The notes beneath the pieces are model-generated. The model made no database searches. It was not told where the DNA came from and saw only the letters and a list, made by a program, of their open reading frames with translations. The translations under genes were made by a program, and so were the position numbers. This document shows positions 1 through 7,883 of a stretch of 64,000 nt of DNA, piece by piece. Position 1 is the first letter of the stretch; each line of letters opens with the position of its first letter. Origin of the DNA: UBA6163 sp041753075 (GTDB lineage Bacteria; Planctomycetota; Planctomycetia; Pirellulales; Pirellulaceae); the NCBI GenBank assembly GCA_041753075.1, contig JBGSVE010000057.1, forward strand, positions 1-64,000. The letters run 5' to 3'.

Positions 1-1
1 G

Positions 2-265
2 ATCTCCGCGCTGGGTGCCCAGCGCGGCGTCGGATTGCCGATTGTGCTTGCTACAATCGCGCTGGTGGTCGGTTTTGCCGGACTGGGACGCAGCGAATTT
101 GTGCCGACCGCCACGTTCGGCATCTTGACCGCAGCGGCGCTGTTGGCAGGCACGGTGGTCAATCTGGTGATGTTGCCGGTGTTGGTCAGCGGAGCGGCTA
201 GAACTCGGCGTTGCCAGGTGTGCGGGGAAACGGAATCACGTCACGAATGTTCGCCATGCCGGTGA
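2..265 (+). CDS. C-terminal end of an RND/MMPL-family membrane transporter (5' truncated by window edge)
   Basis: The frame is open from base 2 to a stop at 263-265 and gives about 87 residues, so only the tail of the protein is present. The visible part has two strongly hydrophobic helices joined by the motif GRSEFVPTATFGILTA, then LVMLPVLV. This pattern (small residues, S-x-F-x-P-T-x-x-FG-x-LTA, then a last helix ending in LPxL) is typical of the last two membrane helices of MMPL/RND exporters. A Cys-rich hydrophilic tail follows (two CxxC-like pairs), which is unusual for the family. The gene runs towards asnS and their 3' ends overlap by 68 bp. Substrate and full domain structure cannot be judged from this fragment. 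Confidence 0.68.
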   Translation: MSALGAQRGVGLPIVLATIALVVGFAGLGRSEFVPTATFGILTAAALLAGTVVNLVMLPVLVSGAARTRRCQVCGETESRHECSPCR

Positions 266-1589
266 CATACTGCACCGCCCGCTCGAGACCCAAACCAAAC
301 CCGGCGTGAGGCACACTGCCGAACTTTCGCAAATCGATATACCACCAATAATCGGCTTCGTTCAGACCCGCTGCTTTCATCCGCGTACACAACACATCGA
401 GGTTGTCTTCGCGTTGACTGCCACCGATGATTTCGCCGACGCCGGGAACAAGCACGTCCATTGCACCAACCGTTTGGCCGTCCGCCGAAAGCTTCATGTA
501 AAACGGCTTGATCGACGATGGATAATCGGTCAAGATCACCGGCCCGCCAACATGCTTCTCAGTCAGATACCGTTCATGTTCGGCTTGCAAATCAATGCCC
601 CAGCTCACCGGATACTCAAACTTCTCGCCGCAGCCTTCGAGCGTTTTCACCGCATCGGTATAGGTCATGTGAGCAAACGGCGTTTCAACAACTTTGCGAA
701 GTTGGTCGATCACACCGGGTTGAACATGTTGGTTGAAGAATTGCATATCCTCGTCGCAATGATTCAAACAATCGCCAAAGATCCGTTTCAAAAACGACTC
801 GGCCAACTGCATATCGTCGGCCAACTCGAAAAATGCCGCCTCCGGTTCGATCATCCAGAACTCGGAAAGATGCCGTGACGTGTGGCTGTTCTCGGCGCGA
901 AACGTGGGGCCAAATGTATAGATTCGGCCCAACGCCGTTGCGTACGTTTCGCCTTCCAATTGGCCGCTGACGGTCAAAAACGCGGGCTTGCCAAAGAAAT
1001 CTTGGCTGTGGTCGAGCGGTCGGTTGCTGCCCGCCAATTTCTCCAGATTCAACGTCGTCACGCGGAACATTTCACCCGCGCCTTCGCAATCGCTGGCCGT
1101 GATGATTGGAGTTTGCAGATACAGGAATTGGTTTTCCTGGAAGAATTGGTGGATCGAATCACAGATCTGGTTTCGCACTCGCATCACCGCACCAAACGTG
1201 TTGGTGCGGCCGCGCAAGTGTGCCCACTCGCGCAACTTTTCAAACGAGTGTCGCTTCTTTTGCAGCGGATATTCTTCGGCATCGCACCAACCGATCACGC
1301 GGACATCGGCGGCATGCATCTCGGTCGCTTGGCCGGCGGCCGGTGACAGTTTCAATTCGCCCCGAATCACCACGCTGCAGCCAACCGTCAACTTTTGCAC
1401 TTCGCCGGCGTAATTATCTAGCGTTGCCGGCGCGACGACCTGCAGATTGCCAAAGCAACTGCCGTCATTGATCTCAAGAAAGCTAAATCCGCCTTTGGAA
1501 TCTCGACGGGTACGGACCCAACCTCGTACTTCGACATCAACCGCGATTGATTCCGCGCGACGAGCCTTTTCGATCAACATCCAGTTCAT
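198..1589 (-). CDS. asnS: Asparaginyl-tRNA synthetase
   Basis: This class IIb aminoacyl-tRNA synthetase charges tRNA-Asn with asparagine in the cytoplasm. The 463-residue product has an N-terminal OB-fold anticodon-binding domain (VEVRGWVRTRRDSKGGFSFL) and a class II catalytic core with motif 2 (FRAENSHTSRHLSEFWMIEP) and motif 3 near the C terminus (GFGLGLERAVQYV). The frame stays open 46 codons further upstream, but that extension runs through a large palindromic repeat and is not protein-like. The ATG at 1589 has an AAAGGA sequence 12 nt upstream and gives the usual family length of about 465 residues. The gene converges on the transporter fragment. The preference for Asn over Asp is inferred from overall similarity to AsnRS rather than AspRS. 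Confidence 0.95.
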   Translation of the reverse strand: MNWMLIEKARRAESIAVDVEVRGWVRTRRDSKGGFSFLEINDGSCFGNLQVVAPATLDNYAGEVQKLTVGCSVVIRGELKLSPAAGQATEMHAADVRVIGWCDAEEYPLQKKRHSFEKLREWAHLRGRTNTFGAVMRVRNQICDSIHQFFQENQFLYLQTPIITASDCEGAGEMFRVTTLNLEKLAGSNRPLDHSQDFFGKPAFLTVSGQLEGETYATALGRIYTFGPTFRAENSHTSRHLSEFWMIEPEAAFFELADDMQLAESFLKRIFGDCLNHCDEDMQFFNQHVQPGVIDQLRKVVETPFAHMTYTDAVKTLEGCGEKFEYPVSWGIDLQAEHERYLTEKHVGGPVILTDYPSSIKPFYMKLSADGQTVGAMDVLVPGVGEIIGGSQREDNLDVLCTRMKAAGLNEADYWWYIDLRKFGSVPHAGFGLGLERAVQYVTGMANIRDVIPFPRTPGNAEF

Positions 1590-1624
1590 GTTTGGCACCA
1601 ATCCTTTGTTGACTATTTGAGGCG

Positions 1625-1690
1625 ATTGTAGAACGGCTGTCACCAACCGTTGGTGCGTTCCCAAACGGTTGGGGACAACCGTTCTACAAT
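1625..1690. repeat. MITE-like inverted repeat upstream of asnS
   Basis: Two 27-bp arms (1625-1651 and 1664-1690) are inverted repeats with two mismatches around a 12-nt loop. The outer ends read TTGTAGAACGG and CCGTTCTACAA, and the inner part of each arm carries CCAACCGTT or its complement. The element lies between asnS and cysNC, about 35 bp upstream of the chosen asnS start, so it falls in the probable asnS leader. It has no coding capacity. It could be a non-autonomous element, a transcriptional attenuator or both. Confidence 0.75.
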
Positions 1691-1734
1691 TTTCACGAAT
1701 GCGGGACGTCGTGGAACACTTTTCCATTTATCCA

Positions 1735-3675
1735 CTAGCGGATGAATTGCTTTGATCTTAACAGCTCGATCACTTTGTCGGCACACGCGTCGATTGAATC
1801 CGACTCGGCGCTGATGACCAGATCGGGACTCACCGGCGGTTCGTAGATCGCCGTCACGCCGGGAAAGTTTTTGAGTTCGCCAGCGTCCGCTTTAGCATAC
1901 TGGCCTTTGGTGTCACGCTGGCGACAAACTTCAATCGGTGTCGCAACGTGAATGACCAAATATCGATCGGGACCGATCGTCGTGCCGACTCGTTGGCGAA
2001 CCGATTCGCCGGGCGCGACAAAGGTGGAAATGCAAATCATGCCGGCTTCGTTGAGCGTATGCGCTAGGTGGGCGCTGCGGCGAAGATTTTCGCTGCGATC
2101 CTCAACCGAGTAACCAAGGTCGCTGGACAATCCGCGACGAACCGCTTCGCCGTCAATCATCGCGACGGCGCGACCGGCATCAAACAGCTTTCGCTCGAGC
2201 GCGCGACCGATGGCGGTCTTGCCGCTGCCCGTCAAACCGGTCAACAACACCGTGACCGCTTTTTGGCCAAAACGCGCGCGGCGTTCTTCGCTCGAAACCT
2301 GCGAAGCCTCGACTGCACCATTGCTTGCCGCCGCGGGATCATCGTCCCAAACGGCGCGGCGAGTGTGGTCGCCTTCTTGGTCCAAAATCATTCCGGCGGC
2401 GACCGTGGCATTGGTCAAGCGATCGACGATGACAAACGCACCGGTCGCACGATTATTGCGATACGGGTCGAAGTAGATCGGTGCGTTCAAGCTGACTCGC
2501 ACGCGACCGATTTCATTCAACTCGAGGTTTGGCGCGGGCGAACGATGCAACGTGTTGACATCAATGCGGTAGGCCAACGTTTCGACCGTGCCCGGCAAGG
2601 TTTGCGTAGTGTGTTTGAACAAATACGTTTTTCCCGGCACCATCGCGTCTTGATTCATCCAAACGACCATTGCGTCGAACGAATCGGCCGAACGCGGCAA
2701 GTTGCCGGCGCGGACGATCATGTCGCCGCGGCTGGCATCGACTTCGTCTTCGAGCGTCAACGTCACCGACAATGGTGCGAAAGCTTCGTCGAGGTTGCCG
2801 TCGAAGGTGACGATTTCCTTGACCCGCGATGTTTGGCGACTGGGCAAGACCATGACTTCTTCGCCAACGCGAATGATCCCCGAGGCGATCGTGCCGCAGA
2901 AGCCACGAAAATCCAAGTGCGGACGATTGACCAATTGCACCGGAAAGCGAAAGTCGCGCAAGTTGCGGTCGCTGCCGATGTAGACCGTCTCCAGGAAATT
3001 CATCAGCGAGCTGCCACGATACCAAGGCATGTGTTTGCTGGGATCAACGACGTTGTCGCCGTTGAGCGCGCTGATCGGAATAAAATGCACATCGGGCAAA
3101 TCAAGTCGCGCTGCAAACGCACGGTACTCGTCACAAATCTGGTTGAACCGTTCTTCGCTGAACTCGACCAAGTCCATCTTGTTAACGGCCACGACGACGT
3201 GACGAATGCCGAGCAACGAAACAATGAAGCTGTGGCGGCGAGTTTGGGTCAACACACCTTGCCGCGCATCCATCAAAATAATTGCCAAGTCTGCGGTGCT
3301 CGCGCCGGTTGCCATGTTGCGAGTGTATTGCTCGTGGCCGGGCGTATCGGCGATAATGAACTTGCGCTTTTCGGTACTGAAATACCGATAGGCCACATCG
3401 ATCGTGATGCCTTGTTCGCGTTCGGCCTTGAGCCCGTCGGTGACCAGCGCGGGGTCGAATTTTCCGCCCGTGGTGCCGACTTTTTTACTGTCGGTTTCCA
3501 ATTGGGCGATGTGATCCTCGTACAACATCTTGCTGTCGTAAAGCAATCGCCCGATCAAAGTGCTCTTGCCATCGTCGACGCTGCCGCAGGTAATGAAACG
3601 CATCAATTCTTTGCGTTCATGCTGCTTTAAATAGGCATCAATATCGACGGCGATTAAATCAGATTGGTGAGACAT
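1735..3675 (-). CDS. cysNC: Bifunctional sulfate adenylyltransferase subunit 1 / adenylylsulfate kinase (CysN-CysC fusion)
   Basis: The N-terminal part (about residues 20-440) is a translation-factor-like GTPase that drives ATP sulfurylase: P-loop GSVDDGKST at 31-39, DTPGHEQYTRNMATGAS, and NKMD. The C-terminal part (about 470-646) is an APS kinase with P-loop GLTGSGKTA near 479, DGEAVRRGLSSDLG, and the late motif EVCRQRDTKGQYAKA, followed by AIYEPPVSPDL. The protein would make APS (with CysD) and phosphorylate it to PAPS for sulfate assimilation or sulfation. At 646 residues it matches NodQ/CysNC fusions. It follows cysD by 39 bp on the same strand, so the two are probably co-transcribed. Both nucleotide sites look intact. 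Confidence 0.95.
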   Translation of the reverse strand: MSHQSDLIAVDIDAYLKQHERKELMRFITCGSVDDGKSTLIGRLLYDSKMLYEDHIAQLETDSKKVGTTGGKFDPALVTDGLKAEREQGITIDVAYRYFSTEKRKFIIADTPGHEQYTRNMATGASTADLAIILMDARQGVLTQTRRHSFIVSLLGIRHVVVAVNKMDLVEFSEERFNQICDEYRAFAARLDLPDVHFIPISALNGDNVVDPSKHMPWYRGSSLMNFLETVYIGSDRNLRDFRFPVQLVNRPHLDFRGFCGTIASGIIRVGEEVMVLPSRQTSRVKEIVTFDGNLDEAFAPLSVTLTLEDEVDASRGDMIVRAGNLPRSADSFDAMVVWMNQDAMVPGKTYLFKHTTQTLPGTVETLAYRIDVNTLHRSPAPNLELNEIGRVRVSLNAPIYFDPYRNNRATGAFVIVDRLTNATVAAGMILDQEGDHTRRAVWDDDPAAASNGAVEASQVSSEERRARFGQKAVTVLLTGLTGSGKTAIGRALERKLFDAGRAVAMIDGEAVRRGLSSDLGYSVEDRSENLRRSAHLAHTLNEAGMICISTFVAPGESVRQRVGTTIGPDRYLVIHVATPIEVCRQRDTKGQYAKADAGELKNFPGVTAIYEPPVSPDLVISAESDSIDACADKVIELLRSKQFIR

Positions 3676-3714
3676 GGGTTCGGTATCAAGATAGGGTCGT
3701 AGAACACTTTGCCG

Positions 3715-4689
3715 TTAGAAATATCCGCGGCGTTTTTTTTCTTCCATGCCCGCACCGCCTTCGTCCTTGTCGATGATTCGTCCTTGGCGTTCGCTGGTCT
3801 TGGCCAGCAACATTTCTTGGATGATTTGCGGCAACGTGTTGGCGTCCGATTCAACGGCACCACTGAGCGGATAACATCCCAGCGTGCGGAACCTGACGCT
3901 GCGGATCTCTTCTTTTTCACCGGCCAACAACGGCATGCGATCATCATCACGCATCAACAACACGCCGTTGCGATCGATCACGCGGCGCGGCGCGGAAAGA
4001 TACAGCGGCACGATCGGAATGTTCTCCAGGTGGATGTATTGCCAAACGTCCAACTCGGTCCAGTTGCTCATCGGAAACACGCGAATCGATTCGCCCTTGT
4101 TGACTCTTCCGTTATAAAGACTCCACAATTCGGGGCGTTGGTTTTTGGGGTCCCAACGATGCTTGCTGTCGCGGAAGCTAAAGACTCGTTCCTTGGCGCG
4201 ACTTTTTTCTTCGTCGCGTCGAGCGCCGCCAAACGCAGCGTCAAAGCCGTGCTTGTTCAGCGCCGCCTTGAGCGAGTCGGTCTTCATAATTTCGGTGTGC
4301 CGCTCGCTGTCTTCCCACGGTTTGATGCCGAGCTTCAGCCCTTCCTCGTTGATGTGGACCAACAGGTTCAGCCCCAGTTCGTTCCGCGCGTATTTTTCGC
4401 GGAACTCGTACATTTGGCGGAATTTCCAAGTCGTATCAACGTGCAACAACGGGAACGGCGGTTTGGCGGGATAAAACGCCTTGAGCGCTAACTGGACCAG
4501 CACCGACGAGTCCTTGCCGATCGAATATAGCATTACCGGATGCTGAAATTCCGCCGCGACTTCGCGAATGATCTGGATGCTTTCGGCTTCGAGCTGGCGC
4601 AGGTGGGTCAGGCTGTAATCCCCAACTACACCGGCTGAAGCGGACGATGAAGCTGGCGATCCCGTGGTGGCGGGGACAGGTTGAGGCAT
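3715..4689 (-). CDS. cysD: Sulfate adenylyltransferase subunit 2
   Basis: This is the catalytic PP-loop subunit of ATP sulfurylase, which makes adenosine 5'-phosphosulfate from ATP and sulfate with the CysN GTPase encoded next to it. The PP-loop motif SIGKDSSVLVQLALKAF is clear, as are LHVDTTWKFRQMYEFRE, FGGARRDEEKSRAKERVFSF, and the conserved C-terminal end RRGYF. The frame can extend to a GTG at 4773, but family homology begins around YSLTHLRQLEAESIQIIREV. The ATG at 4689 is preferred and leaves a Ser/Ala-rich leader of about 20 residues (324 residues in total). No strong Shine-Dalgarno site is seen, so the start could be a little off. Confidence 0.93.
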   Translation of the reverse strand: MPQPVPATTGSPASSSASAGVVGDYSLTHLRQLEAESIQIIREVAAEFQHPVMLYSIGKDSSVLVQLALKAFYPAKPPFPLLHVDTTWKFRQMYEFREKYARNELGLNLLVHINEEGLKLGIKPWEDSERHTEIMKTDSLKAALNKHGFDAAFGGARRDEEKSRAKERVFSFRDSKHRWDPKNQRPELWSLYNGRVNKGESIRVFPMSNWTELDVWQYIHLENIPIVPLYLSAPRRVIDRNGVLLMRDDDRMPLLAGEKEEIRSVRFRTLGCYPLSGAVESDANTLPQIIQEMLLAKTSERQGRIIDKDEGGAGMEEKKRRGYF

Positions 4690-4838
4690 GGTCAAAAGCA
4701 GCGGTAGGGTGGGAGATAGTCTGTTGGCGTAGTTGCCAGCTACAGAGTTTAATTGCTGAAGCCGATCGGGCACTAGACGAACAAGATGTCGCCGAAAATT
4801 GGCGGCAATTTACGCATTGCAGTGCCAATTTGTAGCGA

Positions 4839-5570
4839 TCAGCGACCTTTAGGCATGACTTGCAGAATCACGCCCTGTTGGCTTTCCGCCGTGTTTTCGG
4901 CGTCATCGGCCACAATCAGCTCGCCAGGTTCGGGCGCGGTGGCGTCGTCGTCGCCCGCGTCGTCGCGGACTTCCGCTTGGCCCAACGGATAAGAAACCGC
5001 GACGCGCAATTGCAGATCGTTGAGCACGCCGTGATGGCGTGCCTCGCCGCGTTCGGCAACCCAGCGAGGCCCTTTGATCGCCAGCATACGGTCGACCGAA
5101 TCCCAGTGCGGCTCGACCCATCGGCATAACTTCAGCAGCGACCCGACGGCTCGCGTCACGATGGTGGTGAACCGGAAATCATCAAGTAAATCTTCGCCGC
5201 GGGCTGCATAGACGGCGATCGGCAACGACAATTCGCTGACCATATCATCGAGCACCTTGGCTCGTTTGCCCACCGATTCGGCCAGCGAAACGTTGACATC
5301 GGGGCGCAGAATCGCCAGCGGTATCCCCGGCACGCCGTTGCCGCTGCCCAGGTCCAGAACGTCTTCGCCGGGCTCGATCAGTGGTGCCAGATGCAAGCAA
5401 TCTCGCAGATCGCGCGAAACGAATTTGTCCCAGGTGTCGTGGCGAGTCAAATTCAATTGCTCGTTCCAGGTCCACATCAGCCCGACGTATTGCTCGATCC
5501 GATCGGCGGTTTCAGGTGGCAGCTCGTAGCCATATTTGATAAGTGACGCAGTGAATTCAGGACTAGGCAT
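4839..5570 (-). CDS. rsmG: 16S rRNA (guanine527-N7)-methyltransferase
   Basis: RsmG (GidB) methylates G527 of 16S rRNA using S-adenosylmethionine. The 243-residue product has the family N-terminal signature WNEQLNLTRHDTWDKFVSRD, then the SAM-binding loop VLDLGSGNGVPGIPLAIL, then LAESVGKRAKVL and a later TRAVGSL. The C-terminal 50 residues are acidic and low in complexity (DDAGDDDATAPEPGE), and the protein is longer than the usual 205-215 residues. The gene sits 23 bp downstream of a small conserved-looking gene and the MfnB-like gene, all on the minus strand, so they may form one transcript. Confidence 0.92.
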   Translation of the reverse strand: MPSPEFTASLIKYGYELPPETADRIEQYVGLMWTWNEQLNLTRHDTWDKFVSRDLRDCLHLAPLIEPGEDVLDLGSGNGVPGIPLAILRPDVNVSLAESVGKRAKVLDDMVSELSLPIAVYAARGEDLLDDFRFTTIVTRAVGSLLKLCRWVEPHWDSVDRMLAIKGPRWVAERGEARHHGVLNDLQLRVAVSYPLGQAEVRDDAGDDDATAPEPGELIVADDAENTAESQQGVILQVMPKGR

Positions 5571-5593
5571 GCGACGTTTGTACCCCAGCAGCG

Positions 5594-5824
5594 CTACGGT
5601 GCCCAGTCCAAGCCGGTCAACGCCTTAAGCCGTTCGTCGAAATTGCCAATCAGGCCGCCGACGAGAGTCCAGCCGTGGGCGCGACGCAATTCAATCTCGC
5701 CATGCTCGTTGATACGCAAGATTGAATCGCCGACGACACCGGCGCGGTGCAGTTCACCCAAGTCGATCTCGCCCTCGTTGACGACGTCGAGCAAAGTTTT
5801 TCCGGTCAATTCGATGAATGGCAT
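5594..5824 (-). CDS. Small hypothetical protein (76 aa) between mfnB-like gene and rsmG
   Basis: I do not recognise this family. The 76-residue product begins MPFIELTGKTLLDVVNEG and contains ELHRAGVVGDSILRINEHGEIEL, ending with GLDWAP. It has no signal peptide or membrane segment. The ATG at 5824 is chosen because GGAG lies 9 nt upstream, although the frame stays open to 5926. Its first 19 bases overlap the end of the MfnB-like gene, and rsmG begins 23 bp downstream. The compact arrangement suggests translational coupling and supports a real gene. Function is unknown. Confidence 0.7.
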   Translation of the reverse strand: MPFIELTGKTLLDVVNEGEIDLGELHRAGVVGDSILRINEHGEIELRRAHGWTLVGGLIGNFDERLKALTGLDWAP

Positions 5825-6615
5825 GTTGGTATTTCTCCGCTGGCGATTGTCGACTCCTTGGCGCGATCTGGGGTCGTGTGTACATCGTAGTTCGCCGACG
5901 AACGGTTTGCCAACGCGGTCGTCCAATCCAGTACTTTAGCGGGAACCAACATGCCTTGTCGCGACCCCGCACACACATCGCCGCGCACACCAAATCGTGA
6001 TGGTGTGACACGAATACGGTCCAAGTCGGCCAAACGTATCGAACCGGCCAGCGTCCAGTCGGCGTTGTGGTGATGGGCTAAATGGGCGATTTGTTCGAGC
6101 GTGTCGTTGCCGAGGCAGTCAATCGCCGTGCGACCGTTTTTGGTAAACGTATCGACCAACCACATCGAAATACCGAGCTCCATTGCCGCGGCAAAAATTT
6201 CCAGCGGCCCAGGACAACCCGCGTCACGATAATCGGCGTAGGCGACGGCGACCAACGCGACCGCTGGCGGCAATCGCTCGACGATCTGCGACCATCTCGC
6301 CTGCAGCACAGCGATCGAATGGCAATCGCTCGGCCCTGCCTTGGCGAATGCGAACGATGCGGGCACCTCGGTCGCGATCGCGATCGCACCAAGAGATTCC
6401 CCCAATGCAGCGGATAATCTCGCCGGGCCGTACAACTCGGCGCCTGCTTGCTGCCACAATTGCGGCGACGTGGGGGCCAGCGGACCAGCGGACGGTTCCT
6501 TGAGGTCGATCACGTCGACGCCCAGTGGTGCGACGATGCGGGCTTCGTCGAGATTGCGGACGCTGACCAGCAAACCGGATCGTTGTGGCAATTTTCTGGC
6601 TTCAGACGGGTTCAT
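5806..6615 (-). CDS. (5-formylfuran-3-yl)methyl phosphate synthase-like protein (MfnB / UPF0264 family)
   Basis: The 269-residue protein looks like a TIM-barrel enzyme of the MfnB family, which condenses two glyceraldehyde 3-phosphate molecules in the first step of methanofuran biosynthesis. Family hallmarks visible here are LLVSVRNLDEARIVAPLGVDVIDLKEP at the N terminus (with the expected Lys), the strand VALVAVAYADY, and WLVDTFTKNGRTAIDCL, which corresponds to the DT-x-x-K-x-G segment. Planctomycetes are known to carry archaeal-type H4MPT/methanofuran C1 genes, so the assignment is plausible. No other C1 gene is nearby. It is divergent from rnd with an 81-bp gap. The last 35 residues are poorly conserved in appearance and overlap the next gene. 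Confidence 0.72.
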   Translation of the reverse strand: MNPSEARKLPQRSGLLVSVRNLDEARIVAPLGVDVIDLKEPSAGPLAPTSPQLWQQAGAELYGPARLSAALGESLGAIAIATEVPASFAFAKAGPSDCHSIAVLQARWSQIVERLPPAVALVAVAYADYRDAGCPGPLEIFAAAMELGISMWLVDTFTKNGRTAIDCLGNDTLEQIAHLAHHHNADWTLAGSIRLADLDRIRVTPSRFGVRGDVCAGSRQGMLVPAKVLDWTTALANRSSANYDVHTTPDRAKESTIASGEIPTCHSSN

Positions 6616-6696
6616 CAGGGTGGTGGCTTGCCGACGGTCATACTAAAGTTCAGGCTGGAAATCATCTCCCCGCACTCGACTTGACCAAGGTTAACG

Positions 6697-7878
6697 TTGA
6701 ACTTCGAGTTTATCGACTCCGCTGACGCCCTTGAGAATCTGGTTTCTCGGTTGGCGACGAAGTCTTGCATCGCATTTGACACGGAATTTGTTTCCGAAGA
6801 TCGCTATCGCCCACAGCTTTGCTTGGTCCAGGTCGCGGCGGAGGAAATTGTCGCGGTGATCGATCCGCTAGCCGATTTGGACACGCGCCCGTTTTGGGAA
6901 CTTTTGGCCGAGCCCGGGCGCACGATCCTGGCCCACGCGGCACGGGAAGAAATTCGTTTCTGTTATTGTTACACCGGCAAACCGATCGCCAACCTGTTCG
7001 ACACCCAACTTGCCGCCGGCTTCGTCGGTATGGAGTTTCCGGCGTCGTTGTCGAATCTGGTCCAGCGTATGCTCGGCAAGGCGTTGCCTAAGGGCGAGAC
7101 GCGCACGAATTGGCGGACGCGACCGCTCAGCGAGGCGCAATTGGTCTACGCCGCACACGATGTTACCGACCTCGAAGCGATGTACGCCAAGCTTGCTTCA
7201 CAAATTGAACGTGCCAAACGGCGAAGCTGGCTCGACGAAGAAAGTGTTCTTGTCCAGGCTCGCGTCATCGAAGCGGAGAATACCGAAAGTTGGCGACGAG
7301 TCAGCGGAGCGTCGGGTTTGTCGGTTCGCCAACTTGAAATCGTCCGCCAGCTTTGGCGTTGGCGCGATCGCCGCGCCCAAAAACTCGATATTCCGTCGCG
7401 GCGCGTGTTGCGCGATGACTTGATCGTCGAACTGGCCAAACGACAAGCCTCCGATGTCAAGCATGTGCGCGCCATTCGCGGTATGGAACAACGCCAGTTC
7501 GCCGATCATTACGGCGACATCGCGCAGGCGATCCAAATGGCGCTCGATATTCCCGAGCAAGATCTGCCGCGGCGTTCGCGCGGTTCGCGCGATGTGGTTT
7601 CGCCGATGCTGTCGCAATTTTTGACAACATCGATCGCCTGCGTTTGTCGCCAACACAAAATGGCGCCGATGATCGTGGGCAACACCGATGACGTCCGCGA
7701 GTTGATCGGTTACGAACTTGATCGCCAAGGCAGCGACGATATTCCCAGTTTGCTGCAAGGCTGGCGTGGCGAAATCGTCGGTGCCCCGTTTCGCGATCTG
7801 CTTGCCGGACGTTTAGCGATTCGCGTCGCCAACGTCCGCGAAAGTCAACCGCTCGAATTTATCCAAGTCGAGCCTTAA
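6697..7878 (+). CDS. rnd: Ribonuclease D-like 3'-5' exonuclease
   Basis: The 393-residue protein has a DEDD-type exonuclease domain (about residues 1-170) with IAFDTEFVSE holding the first acidic pair, then LAHAAREEIRF, FDTQLAAGF and YAAHDVTDLEAMY carrying the remaining acidic residues. An HRDC-type helical domain follows (RQLEIVRQLWRWRDRRAQKLDIP... and a second HRDC-like stretch). RNase D trims tRNA and other structured RNA 3' ends. The start is a TTG at 6697 with AAGG placed 6 nt upstream. No ATG gives a better N terminus. The length matches the family. Confidence 0.9.
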   Translation: MNFEFIDSADALENLVSRLATKSCIAFDTEFVSEDRYRPQLCLVQVAAEEIVAVIDPLADLDTRPFWELLAEPGRTILAHAAREEIRFCYCYTGKPIANLFDTQLAAGFVGMEFPASLSNLVQRMLGKALPKGETRTNWRTRPLSEAQLVYAAHDVTDLEAMYAKLASQIERAKRRSWLDEESVLVQARVIEAENTESWRRVSGASGLSVRQLEIVRQLWRWRDRRAQKLDIPSRRVLRDDLIVELAKRQASDVKHVRAIRGMEQRQFADHYGDIAQAIQMALDIPEQDLPRRSRGSRDVVSPMLSQFLTTSIACVCRQHKMAPMIVGNTDDVRELIGYELDRQGSDDIPSLLQGWRGEIVGAPFRDLLAGRLAIRVANVRESQPLEFIQVEP

Positions 7879-7883
7879 CTCGG

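Noticed and set aside
1590..1727. 46-codon extension of asnS
   Set aside because: It crosses the inverted repeat; the ATG at 1589 has a ribosome binding site and gives the family length.
2068..3630. 520-codon open frame antisense to cysNC
   Set aside because: It is a mirror of a strongly conserved gene with high GC at codon position 3. The predicted protein has no recognisable domain and no ribosome binding site.
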